Shown here piece by piece: positions 1 through 8,768 of a DNA stretch of 64,000 nt (position 1 is its first letter; every line of letters starts with the position of its first letter). Source of the stretch: JBASEY01 sp964404285. Lineage in GTDB: Bacteria; CSSED10-310. Both the position numbers and the translations under genes were made by a program. The notes beneath the pieces were generated by a model, which worked only from the letters and a program-made list of their open reading frames with translations, was not told the DNA's origin and searched no databases. The DNA lies in contig CAYOJK010000005.1 in assembly GCA_964404285.1 (NCBI GenBank), positions 62,001 to 126,000 of the forward strand. The letters are read 5' to 3'.

Positions 1-1
1 G

Positions 2-1084
2 GAAATAGTTCCTTCCTTCGATGGTATGTGCCCTGGGGGAGCGGAATCTTATACTGAGATAGTACCGAATTCGTGGAATTATCCTCCAACGATAATTCCG
101 CCTGCGCCAGGAGATCCCGATCAAAACTATCGTTATACATGGGATTTTTCCGAATTGCTTATCGGGGATGAAATCGAAATTACATTTCAAATGATGGTGA
201 CTGACGATGTGCCGCTAGATACCGGCGGCTTGTTGATTGAGTGCCCGGAATCAGAAGTCAACTATTTCGACTATCTAGGCACACCAAGAGCATTTGAAAT
301 TGTCGATCCAGGTTTTACCACCGGTGATTGTGATGCCGACACACCGACACCTACCGCTACGCCTACTCCCACCCTAACTCCGACATGTGCTCCTGAAACC
401 CTAATGTATGACGATTTTGAATCGGGGAGTTTTCAGGAATGGGATTACCATGAACCGAATTCTGGTGTGAAAATCTATAGAAACGCCAATTATGCTCATA
501 GTGGTGAGTATTTTGGTTTCTTTGCCGGTTGTCCTGCAGGATCGCCTGGTGGATTAGGAACGAACGAAGCTGTTATGCTCAAGATGTTGGATTTTTCAGA
601 TCCTATCCGCCCCGGGGCAGCTCTGGAATTTTATATGATGATAAAAGGGTTTATTGCACCTCAGAAGAGCGGAACCGGAGGAAGAGACATTCAACATCCC
701 TATGATATGTTTACGATTGAAATCACTGACGAACACAATCACAGAATAGTCGATCAATTCGTTTACGGTGATGTGCCGGTTGGTAAGTATTTCCATTACC
801 GAACATCGCTTCAGCCATTTGCCGGCTCCAAACATGTGGCAATCAAACTGTTGACATATTTTCCCGTAACAACCGTCGATCCTCAACCTGGTGACAACAG
901 CGAACCAATGGTGTTCATCGATGATGTTCTTGTGTACGATTACTGCTATGAAGCGACACCGACACCAACGGCTACTCCAGTTCCACCGCCGCCCATTCCT
1001 TCAACCTCTCCACGAGGTATCGGACTGACTCTACTGATCATTGGATTGATCATCGGATTGCCTATGCTCAGAAAAGTATTGTAA
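2..1084 (+). CDS. 3' part of a secreted surface protein with Thr/Pro linker and C-terminal hydrophobic anchor
   Basis: The reading frame is open to the left edge of the window, so the N-terminus is missing; the first in-frame ATG at 26 is probably internal. The visible part starts with a beta-rich region resembling DUF11-like extracellular modules, then a TPTPTATPTPTLTPT linker (codons near 345-385), then a domain of about 185 residues beginning MYDDFESGSFQEW. That domain resembles carbohydrate-binding or jelly-roll modules in pattern only. A second short TPTPTATP linker is followed by PSTSPRG, a hydrophobic stretch (GLTLLIIGLIIGLPML) and basic RKVL. Pro/Ser signature, hydrophobic helix and basic tail is the layout of C-terminal sorting signals such as IPTL-CTERM or PEP-CTERM, though the signature differs. 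A strong terminator follows. Surface location is well supported; function is unknown. Confidence 0.75.
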   Translation, partial: EIVPSFDGMCPGGAESYTEIVPNSWNYPPTIIPPAPGDPDQNYRYTWDFSELLIGDEIEITFQMMVTDDVPLDTGGLLIECPESEVNYFDYLGTPRAFEIVDPGFTTGDCDADTPTPTATPTPTLTPTCAPETLMYDDFESGSFQEWDYHEPNSGVKIYRNANYAHSGEYFGFFAGCPAGSPGGLGTNEAVMLKMLDFSDPIRPGAALEFYMMIKGFIAPQKSGTGGRDIQHPYDMFTIEITDEHNHRIVDQFVYGDVPVGKYFHYRTSLQPFAGSKHVAIKLLTYFPVTTVDPQPGDNSEPMVFIDDVLVYDYCYEATPTPTATPVPPPPIPSTSPRGIGLTLLIIGLIIGLPMLRKVL

Positions 1085-1092
1085 TCATTTTT

Positions 1093-1138
1093 AAACCGCA
1101 ATCTGGTTATCATGTATAGCTAGATTGCGGTTTTTTTT
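1093..1138 (+). terminator. Rho-independent terminator
   Basis: A 12-bp perfect stem (1093-1104 with 1122-1133) and a 17-nt loop run into eight T residues. It lies 9 nt after the stop of the surface-protein gene and ends its transcript before the opposing gene at 1244. Confidence 0.9.
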
Positions 1139-1243
1139 ATGGCGTGAACCAAAATGTCTCTCATCGTTAGATTAAATTTCGATAATCTTTTCTATGCAGC
1201 AGATGAAGAATTTTCTTTTTACCTTGCTTCAAATGGATTTAAT

Positions 1244-3019
1244 TTAAATGCTTAGAAATCGATCTGATTGTGAATTCATCTCGTGTTTTGGAGTTCGGTA
1301 AAGCTCCATCTCAACACGAAATCCCTGCCCTGAAGGCAAAAGATAAATCGTTTCTAAAAAATTGTCTGGATGGACATAACGTTCATATCGATACTCTCGA
1401 GCCCAATCCATACCATCCAACTTTCGTAAAACAATGACGTAGTCCGGTGAAAAACGGCGTATAGGATCCTGATTCAATACACGGGGAGCCTCTTCACGCC
1501 CCCAAATAGCTATTGCACGCGCTTGGTTTTCCAGGCTCAGTGAATGCGCGATGCCACCTAAGACGCCTGAACCCGCGGTAAAGTAGGTATCACCAAGTTT
1601 GCGGGAAGTATCTCGAAGTGTATAGGATTTAGTCAAACAAGCATGAATGAAAAATCCACCGTCTATGATGAAGAAAAGCAACAGGGCTGTTGAGAGCTTC
1701 ATAACGAAGGAAAAATTAAAGGATTTTAATATTCGAATTATCAAATAGGTGCAGATTGCAACCAGACTGATGGCGGCAATATAGCTGACTGTTCCGGTCA
1801 AGGGTATAGGAAGCCATCGAATTAAGAAAGGTGGAATTAGAATACTGGTTATGAGCAGAGGAACAAGCATTTGAACCAGCCGCATGTGGAGCGTTACCTG
1901 ATTTGGCAAAGGTTTATTCCGGTGATCCAGTACACTGCGTGATGCAAGAATTACCAGAGGAATATAAAACAATAGATAGCGCCTAAATGGTTTGGCAGTC
2001 AATGGAGCGATCTGCAGTGTTAACAGTACCAAAAAAATAAGGCATTCACGATCGATATCCGGGATGTTTTTCCACAGAACTTTCAATGAGTCGGATTCTA
2101 TGCAAGCCAGTCGATGTATTCGATAAGCCGCTAGAATTAATAAGGTCGCATTCAAACCGAAAAATCGGGCTGGTATCATGGTTTTTCCCTGGTGACCGAT
2201 AAAAAATGAGGGAATATTCCTTAAAGCTTCTCCGATTGTTTTAGGGAAATTGCCGTCTTGCCAAAGGGAGTACATCAACCGATAGTCATCATGAAAAGGA
2301 ATGTACAGGTATTTTCTCCAGAGCATATAAACAGCAAATATACCGCAGGCAAAAAGGATACTATTCAGTAGCGCCAATCCCCATTTGACTTTACTTTTTT
2401 TAGTATGCCATCGAAGCAATATGACCGCTCCGACCGGCACAAGAACGGAAAACATATATGATTTCGTCAAAACGGAAAGGGCAAAGCTCATTCCGGCTAA
2501 AAAAACAGCCCAAACCCGATGTGAAAGTCTATCGATCAACCACCAAGAAAGAAATAAAAACATCAAAGCCATCGACTCGACATAAGCAGTTCTGTTCATT
2601 GATGTATAGGCAAAATTGCATCCAAATAGGAAAGTGGCGAGTGCGGCGTTTTTTGATGACATATGTGCGTGTAGAATACCGGAGAACAATAAAAGTGTCA
2701 GTAGGCCACAAATAACCGGAACTAATCTGGAAGCGCCAAAACCAACTCCAAATAACGAATATGCGCTGTAGGTTGCTATACAGAATGGGGGAGAAGCGAG
2801 TAGTGATTGATTAAAATCGTCCATGATCCAGGTATCGAATAATTGCTTATTCCTTGCGTTGTGCACCCACCAGCCTTCGTCAGAAATGAATTGCAAGTCA
2901 ACAGTACTAGGTGGGTCAGCATCCAGAAAGGCCAGCCGTAAAAATACAGCAACCAAAAAAATTATGGGCACAACAATTAATTTCAAATCTCTAAAATGAT
3001 TCATCTTAGTTAAATGCAT
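1244..3019 (-). CDS. GT39/ArnT-like polytopic membrane glycosyltransferase
   Basis: A protein of about 590 residues with many hydrophobic helices spread over the first 450 residues. Near the N-terminus is an acidic loop after TM1 (LDADPPSTVDLQFISDEGWW), with Asp and Glu where GT-C glycosyltransferases of the PMT/ArnT (GT39) type bind the polyprenyl-phosphate sugar donor. The next part (GASRLVPVICGLLTLLL) also fits that family. The likely role is transfer of a sugar from a lipid carrier to a surface glycan or protein on the periplasmic side. It is the last gene of a minus-strand run behind two radical SAM genes. The first ATG overlaps the upstream gene by 14 nt; a second in-frame ATG at 3004 lies just after that gene's stop, and neither has a clear ribosome site. 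Confidence 0.7.
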   Translation of the reverse strand: MHLTKMNHFRDLKLIVVPIIFLVAVFLRLAFLDADPPSTVDLQFISDEGWWVHNARNKQLFDTWIMDDFNQSLLASPPFCIATYSAYSLFGVGFGASRLVPVICGLLTLLLFSGILHAHMSSKNAALATFLFGCNFAYTSMNRTAYVESMALMFLFLSWWLIDRLSHRVWAVFLAGMSFALSVLTKSYMFSVLVPVGAVILLRWHTKKSKVKWGLALLNSILFACGIFAVYMLWRKYLYIPFHDDYRLMYSLWQDGNFPKTIGEALRNIPSFFIGHQGKTMIPARFFGLNATLLILAAYRIHRLACIESDSLKVLWKNIPDIDRECLIFLVLLTLQIAPLTAKPFRRYLLFYIPLVILASRSVLDHRNKPLPNQVTLHMRLVQMLVPLLITSILIPPFLIRWLPIPLTGTVSYIAAISLVAICTYLIIRILKSFNFSFVMKLSTALLLFFIIDGGFFIHACLTKSYTLRDTSRKLGDTYFTAGSGVLGGIAHSLSLENQARAIAIWGREEAPRVLNQDPIRRFSPDYVIVLRKLDGMDWAREYRYERYVHPDNFLETIYLLPSGQGFRVEMELYRTPKHEMNSQSDRFLSI

Positions 3020-4418
3020 TCTTTAGATAACGTTTTATCAGCTGGTAACCTTCTTGAAGGTGTATAATCAATTCATCGTAAGTCTGAATGGAACGGATCA
3101 TACGAAGCAACTTCGTCGGATTCAGATACAATTTGCGAACGGCAAGCTGTTTCAAACGTTTTAACTCAGATCGTGACAAGTTTTCCGTTTGCATGACAAC
3201 CTGTGATCCACTTTGATCGAAGTGTTGTAGCGAAGAGTCAATATATCCCTTTTCCAATGCCTGGTGTCTCATTTCTGTGCCCATTCTGGGAACGGCCACA
3301 TTTAAAGAAGCGTATGTGCAGGGAAGAGAACGGGCAAATTCTATGGTTTCCAGAGCCGACTCCCAGGTTTCGCCTGGGAGCCCAAGCAAAAAAGTGGCGA
3401 CTGTTCGTATGCCGATCGTATCTGTAAGCGCAAGAATAGTCTGCACATCCTGTCGCGTATAGCCTTTTCGATAGCGCTTCAACAAGTTTTCATCGGCAGT
3501 TTCAACGCCAAATATGATGGTGTGACACCCAGCTTGTTTCATCAATTTCAAACGGTTTTCATTGACAAGATCAACCCGTGAAAAACATAGCCAACGAAGA
3601 TCAGGGAAGTATTCTATAAACATTTTACACATCGTTTCATTTCTGTCCGGATCAGATCCAAATGATTGATCCAAGAAAAAAACGTCTCGTATTCCTTGTT
3701 TTTTGAGTGTTTTTAATTCTTCGAGTAATGATTCCAAAGGTCGCCTTTTACAACCTAACGTGCCCATTACACAGAAAGAACATGTAAAAGGACAACCAAA
3801 CTCAGTCATAACAGTGGCAAAACGTCGGTTTTTTATGAATGGATACCGGTAGGGCAATGGTAAAAATAGTTCATGACGGGGAACTGGAGGATCAAAAATG
3901 CCGGACCGTTTACGTTCTTCCCTGTTGTCATGAAAGCCATCGGCATCTTTGAAGACAAGACCCGGATAATGTCCCTTTTCACCAAGCGCATATCGCGCCA
4001 AACCATCCGTTGTAAAATCATCTAAAATTGCATCGATAGATGAATACTCTTGAAGAATTTCAAGTGGTTTTTCAAGAAAAACATCGCCGGAACATATCAG
4101 CTTGACTAGTGGGAGCATCCGGCGGATTGAGTTAAAAAAAGCGATATCTTCCGGCCAGGTAGCATTACCTGCAAGGGTATAAATTAACTGAGGCTTATAA
4201 TCGGCAATTTTTTTCAAACAGTTTTCAATTGATAGTTTTTCAACGACCGCATCGATCAGGACAACACGGAATGACTGTGAAAGAAAACCACTCTGAAAAA
4301 GTAGATCAATAGGATGGTTGATATAGGATGCCTGAGATATCTTTGAACAAAAGTTATCACGTATGGCAATGTCTTTTGAGGGAGGGTTCAACAGGAGCGC
4401 AATGGGGCGGTTATTCAT
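3006..4418 (-). CDS. B12-binding-domain radical SAM protein (first of a pair by position)
   Basis: 470 residues. The N-terminal 150 residues look like a cobalamin-binding Rossmann domain (ALLLNPPSK start, VVLIDAV strand). The radical SAM core follows with CPFTCSFC (CxxxCxxC) near residue 208, the ligands of the [4Fe-4S] cluster, and the usual GVETADENLLKRYRKG and LLGLPGET motifs. This is the large BchE/HpnP/P-methylase-like class, whose members methylate or rearrange lipids, cofactors and natural products; the substrate cannot be read from sequence. It starts 3 nt after the stop of the companion radical SAM gene, so the two are almost certainly co-transcribed. The adjoining glycosyltransferase suggests a lipid or surface-glycan substrate, which is inference. 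Confidence 0.85.
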   Translation of the reverse strand: MNNRPIALLLNPPSKDIAIRDNFCSKISQASYINHPIDLLFQSGFLSQSFRVVLIDAVVEKLSIENCLKKIADYKPQLIYTLAGNATWPEDIAFFNSIRRMLPLVKLICSGDVFLEKPLEILQEYSSIDAILDDFTTDGLARYALGEKGHYPGLVFKDADGFHDNREERKRSGIFDPPVPRHELFLPLPYRYPFIKNRRFATVMTEFGCPFTCSFCVMGTLGCKRRPLESLLEELKTLKKQGIRDVFFLDQSFGSDPDRNETMCKMFIEYFPDLRWLCFSRVDLVNENRLKLMKQAGCHTIIFGVETADENLLKRYRKGYTRQDVQTILALTDTIGIRTVATFLLGLPGETWESALETIEFARSLPCTYASLNVAVPRMGTEMRHQALEKGYIDSSLQHFDQSGSQVVMQTENLSRSELKRLKQLAVRKLYLNPTKLLRMIRSIQTYDELIIHLQEGYQLIKRYLKNAFN

Positions 4419-4421
4419 CGG

Positions 4422-5846
4422 TTACATTTTTCCAAAAAAGACGGTTTTGGCAGTACGCCTGCCAATGTTAAGAACATGTCTTACCGATACTTTTTCACTC
4501 AAAGTATAGTTAATGGCATAGCAGAGCAAAAATATGCCTTCGTAAATAAAATTAGGTGGAGCTTTGACGAGAATCTTGATCAAAGGCATAAGTTTTGGAA
4601 ACCGAACGCCGAGCCAGAAAAACTTTTGCAAGTTGATAAACTTATGCATGTCTTTTTTATTTAATAGACTAGTTCGAAAGAAAGATGATCCAATAGCATC
4701 GACCGAGTAATTTTCGCCGGCCAAACCGGATTGAATGACGTGATCACCTAAAGCAGTTCTTGGATAAGGCTGGTAAACGGAAGCGCTGGGAAAATTTGTT
4801 TTAAGTTCCTGATTGATCTTAAATGTTTTTAATGCCTGTTCATACGTTTCGCCAGGCAGTCCAAACATATTGGTCGTTCGAAAGGGGATACCAACCTCAT
4901 GAAGAATGGCTGCAGCTTGTTTTAAATGGGCATCCGTGATCCCTTTTCCTAGAAGAGTTTGTCGTAATTCTTCATCACCCGTCTCAACACCGAAATCAAC
5001 ACTGTGACACCCTGCGCTCTTCAAGTGACGGGCGATATCATGAGTCAATAAATCCGCTCTAATATGACAGATAAAGGGAAGTTTAACCCGTTTTTCATAG
5101 AGTGTTAAAAGCTTATCCAGTCTCTCAGGTCCCAAGATAAACGTGTCATCCTGAAATATAACCGAGCGCAAACCATATTTATCACGAACGGTGATTATCT
5201 CATCAATGACTCTTTCCGGAGAATGAAAGCGAACGAAGCGGCCTTTCCCCCTATACAGCTCACGGAGACCGGCAATTGAACAATAAGTACAGGAATAAGG
5301 ACAGCCTCTTCCAGAGATAAAAGGTTTGTTTTCATTCTTTTTAAAGTATGGATAGCGATCATAATACAAGGCTCTGTCAGGACTTGGCAGGGTATCCATA
5401 TCTTCAACAAGCGTTCCTAAATCGTTTTTAACGATTTCCGTGCCCTCTTTGTACCAGATATTCGGAATTTTACTTAAAGACGATTCGGATTGTGGCGCTT
5501 CGAGATACTGAATAAAAGAGTGTTCGGCTTCTCCACGAAAAATGACATCAACCGCTGGATTAGCAACAACCTCAGGGAAAAAGGTTGCGTGCGGACCACC
5601 GATAATCACTTTAACATTGTAATGCTTTTTAATCTCGGCTGCGCGCTTTAAAGCCCACTGATGAATACCTGTTGTAACGGAAAAAGCTACGATATCCGGT
5701 CGATAAGAATCGAAAATACGGTTATCGGCTTTTCCATCCTCTATCTGCAAAAGACAATCATGACCATGTTGTTTGGCTATCGCAGATAAATACATTGGTC
5801 CTAAGTTTTCAGTTAAAATTCTTTGTAAAAATAGAACACGCGTCAT
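4422..5846 (-). CDS. B12-binding-domain radical SAM protein (second of a pair)
   Basis: 474 residues. The N-terminal B12-binding fold is clear (PMYLSAIAKQHGHD, KVIIGGPHATFFPE, VDVIFRGEAEHSF). The radical SAM motif GRGCPYSCTYC lies near residue 180, followed by HIRADLL and FGVETGDEELRQTLLGKG, and a C-terminal region of about 120 residues. The two enzymes share the family architecture but differ in length of the B12 domain and in their C-termini, so they probably act in sequence or on different substrates. No good Shine-Dalgarno sequence is visible before the ATG. A 57-nt gap separates it from the upstream TPR/membrane gene, consistent with one transcript. Confidence 0.87.
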   Translation of the reverse strand: MTRVLFLQRILTENLGPMYLSAIAKQHGHDCLLQIEDGKADNRIFDSYRPDIVAFSVTTGIHQWALKRAAEIKKHYNVKVIIGGPHATFFPEVVANPAVDVIFRGEAEHSFIQYLEAPQSESSLSKIPNIWYKEGTEIVKNDLGTLVEDMDTLPSPDRALYYDRYPYFKKNENKPFISGRGCPYSCTYCSIAGLRELYRGKGRFVRFHSPERVIDEIITVRDKYGLRSVIFQDDTFILGPERLDKLLTLYEKRVKLPFICHIRADLLTHDIARHLKSAGCHSVDFGVETGDEELRQTLLGKGITDAHLKQAAAILHEVGIPFRTTNMFGLPGETYEQALKTFKINQELKTNFPSASVYQPYPRTALGDHVIQSGLAGENYSVDAIGSSFFRTSLLNKKDMHKFINLQKFFWLGVRFPKLMPLIKILVKAPPNFIYEGIFLLCYAINYTLSEKVSVRHVLNIGRRTAKTVFFGKM

Positions 5847-5903
5847 CGTGGAAGAGTCTAGAGATTCGATTGGAAAGGGTCAAGGATTGAATGAGAGATC
5901 TTG

Positions 5904-6773
5904 TCAGTTAAAGGGAGCGCCGTATGTCGATTCGAATCGATGTAAAAATTTTTCGTAAGCGATTTGATTGACTTTATGGGCATCATTTACAGCATTATAG
6001 ATATTGGCGGAATAGAATCCGAGCTCAAAGAAACCGATCACTGCTGCCGTCTCATAATGCTTTTGATCGATTGCAACTGCGATGGCGCCGATGAAAAGAC
6101 CATTTAGCAGAAATGAAGTGAGCGCATTTCGAGGACGGCCGGAATATGCTTGCCCAAGCCCTGGAACAATAGCTGAAAGAACTCCAGACAGTCGTGGATT
6201 CTTTTGGGGTAATGCTCTCAAAGAGTGAAGATCTTGTAAAATAGGTTGCATGTTAGCGGGAATATCATCTGCTAAAACCTCGAGCGACAGGTTCTCCCAT
6301 ATAGATAGTGCAGATTCAATATTTCTAGGTTTTAAATAACACCAGAGACGAGAATAGGCTATTTGAGGATTAATACGCATACGTTCCAACTGATTATCTG
6401 CCAGTAGCCATTTTTCACTATAAAATAGAGCTTTTGCCAGAGCGTAATGCGTACGGGAAGCGTCGATATTTTCCAGGTTTTCCGTTAATAAATCTTGAAA
6501 CTCCACTATTGCCCGGTCAGGGTCCTTTCCCAGTAAATAGGAACGTCCAATTCGGTATCGACTTTCAAATGCCAAAGGATGATCAGACCAGTAAAATACT
6601 AAACGGCGATATTCCGTGATAGCTCTATAGTAATCACCTGTGCTTTCGAGGTGATCGGCAAAGGCAAACAAAGCTTCCGGTCCGTCAAAATATGCGGAGG
6701 TAAAGTTCGGGACAATTATCACTGTAACCAGTAAAAATATACATGCATAGACAAGATGCTTTTTAATCGACAT
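5904..6773 (-). CDS. Secreted/membrane TPR protein with C-terminal DUF5683/TM2-like membrane domain
   Basis: I chose the ATG at 6773 (289 residues) over an upstream one at 6815 because it has GGAG 8 nt ahead and starts a clean signal peptide (MSIKKHLVYACIFLL). About 120 residues follow with helical TPR-like pairs (GDYYRAITEYRRLVF, GKDPDRAIVEFQDLL). A C-terminal membrane region starts with SGVLSAIVPGLGQAYSGR, the pattern of DUF5683/TM2-type small membrane domains, with an NIYNAVNDAHKVNQ tail. The gene overlaps the 3' end of the YidD-like gene by 11 nt, so the two are translationally coupled. Its job is unknown; the coupling points to envelope protein insertion or assembly. Confidence 0.65.
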   Translation of the reverse strand: MSIKKHLVYACIFLLVTVIIVPNFTSAYFDGPEALFAFADHLESTGDYYRAITEYRRLVFYWSDHPLAFESRYRIGRSYLLGKDPDRAIVEFQDLLTENLENIDASRTHYALAKALFYSEKWLLADNQLERMRINPQIAYSRLWCYLKPRNIESALSIWENLSLEVLADDIPANMQPILQDLHSLRALPQKNPRLSGVLSAIVPGLGQAYSGRPRNALTSFLLNGLFIGAIAVAIDQKHYETAAVIGFFELGFYSANIYNAVNDAHKVNQIAYEKFLHRFESTYGAPFN

Positions 6774-7209
6774 GAAGCTTGCTCCACCAGAATGTGTTAT
6801 TGTGAACCGGATCATATATACGCCAGCCTTCGGATGTCATAAAAAGAGTTCCATATTGATATTCACCGTATTCATGAAGCAATCTTTCCAATCCCAAAGT
6901 TAAACCGATAGGTAATCCATGCAATTGGATGGCTTGTGCCATATACTCTGAACAGGAAGGATAACAATAACAACCTGAACTGATGACAGGACGTAAAGTC
7001 GTTGAATAAAACGTCATTAAACCTTTGCAAACCAAATCCTTATAGCCGTCAGACGCATTATATCCAGGAGTGAGGGATAAAAGTTCTTGATTATCGTTCC
7101 AGATAGGCTGTCTCATTTCACTTGCTTCCAGATTTGAAGCTGAAGATGTCTGTATCGTTGAAGAAATCAATGCTATCAACAATATAGAAATGAAAAATAA
7201 AACTTTCAT
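6763..7209 (-). CDS. yidD: YidD-like membrane protein insertion factor with N-terminal signal peptide
   Basis: The core motif CYCYPSCSEYMAQAIQLHG (residues 80-98), followed by GLTLGLERLL and a late YDPVHNN, matches the YidD family (Cys-rich PTCS-Y, hG, R, DPV). YidD assists YidC in inserting inner-membrane proteins in other bacteria. This copy is 148 residues, roughly twice the usual 70-85. It has a 24-residue hydrophobic signal-like N-terminus ending in SSAS and about 40 extra residues before the core. That would place the domain outside the cytoplasm, unlike classic YidD, so function may differ. It overlaps DUF502 upstream by 4 nt (ATGA) and the TPR/membrane gene downstream. No yidC, rnpA or rpmH is nearby. 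Confidence 0.8.
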   Translation of the reverse strand: MKVLFFISILLIALISSTIQTSSASNLEASEMRQPIWNDNQELLSLTPGYNASDGYKDLVCKGLMTFYSTTLRPVISSGCYCYPSCSEYMAQAIQLHGLPIGLTLGLERLLHEYGEYQYGTLFMTSEGWRIYDPVHNNTFWWSKLHVD

Positions 7210-7889
7210 GTATCTGTCACTTCTTTGCTATCTAAAGATTCTTTTGAGTTTGGTGGATTTAAAATTCCAATTGATACAATCATTTTTATTGCTTCCTCTG
7301 TTGTCAGAGAAGTCTCAGTCACTTCATCTTTTGGTAGAAAAAGTAGAAAACCAGTGCTGATGTTCGGCACTGTCGGCACGAACACAGTAAGGTAAGGTTG
7401 GTTATCTTCAAGCGTTGTTTTGCCGGTAACAAACCCCAGCATTTTTCCTTTGCTGCCAGGAAGTGAAACCATGATGACATTTCTGTATTTTTCTACGGAT
7501 TCCCCAGTCAAAATACGAGTAAACTCTCTGAATGTACGATAAATGGTATTCACCAATGGAAGACCTTCAAATGTTCGCTCAAAGAGCCTCATCAATCGGT
7601 GCCCGAAAACCCGTTGGACAATAGCTCCAACGAAAAAGATGAACAACAACATTAGTGTTAGGGATACCCCTACAACTAAAATGTTTTCAAGAAATGGATA
7701 TTTTTGTATATCGAGGGTAAACAGCCGGGAAATCCAGCGGATTGGCCTACTCAAAGGCGTTGAAATCATCTGGGCCAGAAATTTCAGGATAAGTATTGTT
7801 AGATAAAAAGGAATCAGAACAGCAATTCCACGAAGTAAGTTGCCACGAATCCTTGAGATATTCTTAGTTTTTTTTGTACTTTTCGGCAT
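7206..7889 (-). CDS. DUF502 family inner-membrane protein
   Basis: The ATG at 7889 has GGAAGG 7 nt ahead and is preferred over an in-frame TTG at 7907. The 227-residue product has two hydrophobic segments near residues 20-40 and 65-95. The DUF502 hallmarks follow: PLVNTIYRTFREF, then VMVSLPGSKGKMLGFVTG-like strands, and VFVPTVPNISTGFLLFLP close to the C-terminus. DUF502 proteins are small inner-membrane proteins of unproven function in bacteria and plants. Here it is the first recognisable gene of the minus-strand run that continues with the YidD-like gene through an ATGA overlap. Confidence 0.88.
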   Translation of the reverse strand: MPKSTKKTKNISRIRGNLLRGIAVLIPFYLTILILKFLAQMISTPLSRPIRWISRLFTLDIQKYPFLENILVVGVSLTLMLLFIFFVGAIVQRVFGHRLMRLFERTFEGLPLVNTIYRTFREFTRILTGESVEKYRNVIMVSLPGSKGKMLGFVTGKTTLEDNQPYLTVFVPTVPNISTGFLLFLPKDEVTETSLTTEEAIKMIVSIGILNPPNSKESLDSKEVTDT

Positions 7890-7914
7890 AGGGCACCTTC
7901 CAAACAATCATAAC

Positions 7915-8100
7915 TCAATATAGTTTACACGGATGAGAATACAAATTCGATTTAAAAGTTAAATGTTTAATGGGTTTGGTAGATCTATTCATCAAATATC
8001 GTCTAAAGATTAAATGCGGTGTATATTCAAATACCGTGACTTTCGCGTTGTTTTCATGTTTGAGCGCTGTAGCGATAATTCGTATAAGCTCGACGGGCAA
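7915..8100 (-). CDS. Possible small ORF in the DUF502 leader
   Basis: A 61-codon frame starts with TTG at 8100, has GGAG 7 nt ahead, and sits between a predicted promoter and the DUF502 start. The product begins MPVELIRIIATALKHE and shows no family I recognise; the second half is rich in basic residues. An equally long open frame exists on the other strand, so this may be chance. It is listed because the promoter, ribosome site and start line up. Confidence 0.2.
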   Translation of the reverse strand: MPVELIRIIATALKHENNAKVTVFEYTPHLIFRRYLMNRSTKPIKHLTFKSNLYSHPCKLY

Positions 8101-8140
8101 CTGTAAACTCCAAAATGAAAAGCTTGAGATTGCTACTCTA

Positions 8141-8169
8141 GTTATAATAAGCAATGCTTTTGTCAACAA
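8141..8169 (-). promoter_or_regulatory. Candidate sigma-70 promoter for the DUF502 run
   Basis: On the minus strand TTGTTG (8164-8169), 17 nt, then TATAAC (8141-8146). An alternative TTGACA overlaps but gives only a 14-nt spacer. It sits just beyond the pyrE stop and would give a leader of about 245 nt before DUF502. Confidence 0.4.
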
Positions 8170-8172
8170 TAC

Positions 8173-8745
8173 TTATTTGAAACGAGAACCTGGTGTTTCT
8201 AGGGGAATATTTTTCTGACATAGTGGGCATTCGGAGGGTTCCCAGCTATTACAGCTCAGCTTTAACAAAGACACCGGCTCATAAGGTAAGTTTAGATTCT
8301 GGCTGGAACGATCTGCAAGGCATCCAATTCCGGCAACTCTACCTTCGTGAAAGGTAACCAGATCAACGATTTCACGTGTGGATTTTCCTGTTGTTATCAC
8401 ATCTTCCACAACGATGAAGGATTCAGATTTTCGGATTTCGAATCCACGTCGCAACCTCATGACACCATCGACCCTTTCACCGAAGATCGCTCGAACGCCT
8501 AATGATGCCGCAACTTCATGAGCGACAATAATTCCTCCAACTGCTGGAGCGATCACGCCAGAGACAGGAATAGAGCTAAAGCTCTTTGCTAATTCCGAGC
8601 ATAGAGTTCGGGCATGTTCAGGATATTGAAGGATGCGGGCACATTGGAGGTATTTATCTGAATGTCTACCTGAACTCAGCTTAAAATGGCCTTCTAAAAG
8701 CGCTCGAGCATTTTTAAATAGAGTGATTAAATCATTTGATGTCAT
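8173..8745 (-). CDS. pyrE: Orotate phosphoribosyltransferase
   Basis: Catalyses orotate + PRPP to OMP, the fifth step of UMP synthesis. The 190-residue product carries the family start (GHFKLSSGRHSDKYLQC), the flexible-loop region and the PRPP-binding motif VVEDVITTGKST near residue 117. The tail has two CxxC-spaced cysteines (CPLC) and ends in a PGSR-like sequence, as in the long OPRT form found in Thermus-type enzymes. The ATG has AAGGA 6-7 nt ahead. It follows pyrD by 23 nt and is co-transcribed with it. Confidence 0.95.
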   Translation of the reverse strand: MTSNDLITLFKNARALLEGHFKLSSGRHSDKYLQCARILQYPEHARTLCSELAKSFSSIPVSGVIAPAVGGIIVAHEVAASLGVRAIFGERVDGVMRLRRGFEIRKSESFIVVEDVITTGKSTREIVDLVTFHEGRVAGIGCLADRSSQNLNLPYEPVSLLKLSCNSWEPSECPLCQKNIPLETPGSRFK

Positions 8746-8768
8746 ATCTTTTCCTTCATTTGTTCGTG

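Noticed and set aside
7970..8218. Plus-strand frame of 82 codons over the DUF502 leader
   Set aside because: Runs into pyrE on the opposite strand, has no ribosome site, and no recognisable protein features.
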